Shown here one piece after another: positions 5,717 to 5,750 of a stretch of DNA of 5,750 nt (positions are counted from its first letter, which is position 1; each line of letters opens with the position of its first letter). Below the pieces are notes generated by a model. It had not been told where the DNA came from. It saw only the letters and a program-made list of their open reading frames with translations, and searched no databases. Location of the stretch: positions 1-5,750 of the forward strand of contig JAGGSM010000156.1 in assembly GCA_021159105.1 (NCBI GenBank), given 5' to 3'. The DNA is from Candidatus Bipolaricaulota bacterium (lineage in GTDB: Bacteria > Bipolaricaulota > Bipolaricaulia > UBA7950 > UBA9294). The translations under genes were made by a program, and so were the position numbers.

Positions 5717-5733
5717 TGCTCAACGTGTGAGCA
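5717..5733. repeat. Inverted repeat, 6-base arms with 5-base loop
   Basis: TGCTCA (5717-5722) and TGAGCA (5728-5733) are perfect complements around ACGTG. There is no T run on either side, so it does not look like an intrinsic terminator. It may be part of a structured RNA or a protein-binding site near the right edge. Confidence 0.35.
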
Positions 5734-5750
5734 GGAAAGCTGAGACGCAA

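Larger units (their letters stand above)
5515..5750. other. Non-coding stretch upstream of rnpA
   Basis: Apart from the promoter and the 10-base palindrome no gene is supported here. Each frame gives only short open stretches without a ribosome site or recognisable product. On the minus strand one frame is open from the window edge to a TGA at about 5640 and could be the end of an upstream gene, but its 36 residues match nothing I know. No rpmH (ribosomal protein L34), tRNA or DnaA-box cluster is visible. Several short hairpins line up on the minus strand (5717-5733, 5689-5705 and a CCGT/ACGG tetraloop near 5600), so a small structured RNA or terminators are possible. Confidence 0.5.

Noticed and set aside
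5537..5743. 68-codon plus-strand reading frame
   Set aside because: It starts with GTG without a ribosome site, overlaps the rnpA promoter and resembles no known protein.
5515..5750. Possible replication origin, because rnpA often lies near dnaA
   Set aside because: No DnaA boxes, AT-rich unwinding region or dnaA/dnaN genes are seen.

Overview
The window comes from a bacterium of moderately high GC. It holds four core bacterial genes (RNase P protein, GreA, class II lysyl-tRNA synthetase and a PAP2 lipid phosphatase) and no rRNA, tRNA, CRISPR or mobile element. Short gaps and short overlaps point to a compact genome. The lineage cannot be fixed from this sequence. The aminotransferase resembles Thermus LysN and the peptidase is of the M42 family, both frequent in thermophilic or anaerobic lineages, but that is only a hint.

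Layout, read on the minus strand from the right end leftwards. A 236-base non-coding stretch (5515-5750) carries several short inverted repeats and ends in a promoter (5521-5549) placed so that rnpA mRNA should begin at, or within a base or two of, its own start codon. Then follow rnpA (5514-5059), greA (5156-4677), lysS (4674-3208) and a PAP2 phosphatase (about 3208-2639). All four are joined by overlaps or a 2-base gap, so they look like one transcription unit for RNA processing, transcript-cleavage rescue, tRNA charging and envelope lipid recycling.

After the PAP2 stop there is a weak terminator-like hairpin with a T run, then a near-consensus sigma70-type promoter (TTGAGA, 17 bases, TATAAT). 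A perfect 12-base palindrome lies at the predicted transcription start. This drives a second unit: a LysN-like PLP aminotransferase (2556-1327) and, 15 bases later, a secreted cysteine-rich alpha/beta hydrolase (1311-451). The hydrolase runs tail to tail into the 3' end of a plus-strand M42 metallopeptidase (1-482, truncated by the window edge), with a 32-base coding overlap.

No wholly new multi-gene system is visible. The items most worth attention are the apparently leaderless rnpA promoter with an upstream palindrome, the 98-base rnpA/greA overlap that gives RnpA a charged tail, the absence of rpmH next to rnpA, the promoter/palindrome/hairpin arrangement before the aminotransferase, and the unusual cysteine-rich secreted lipase-like protein.
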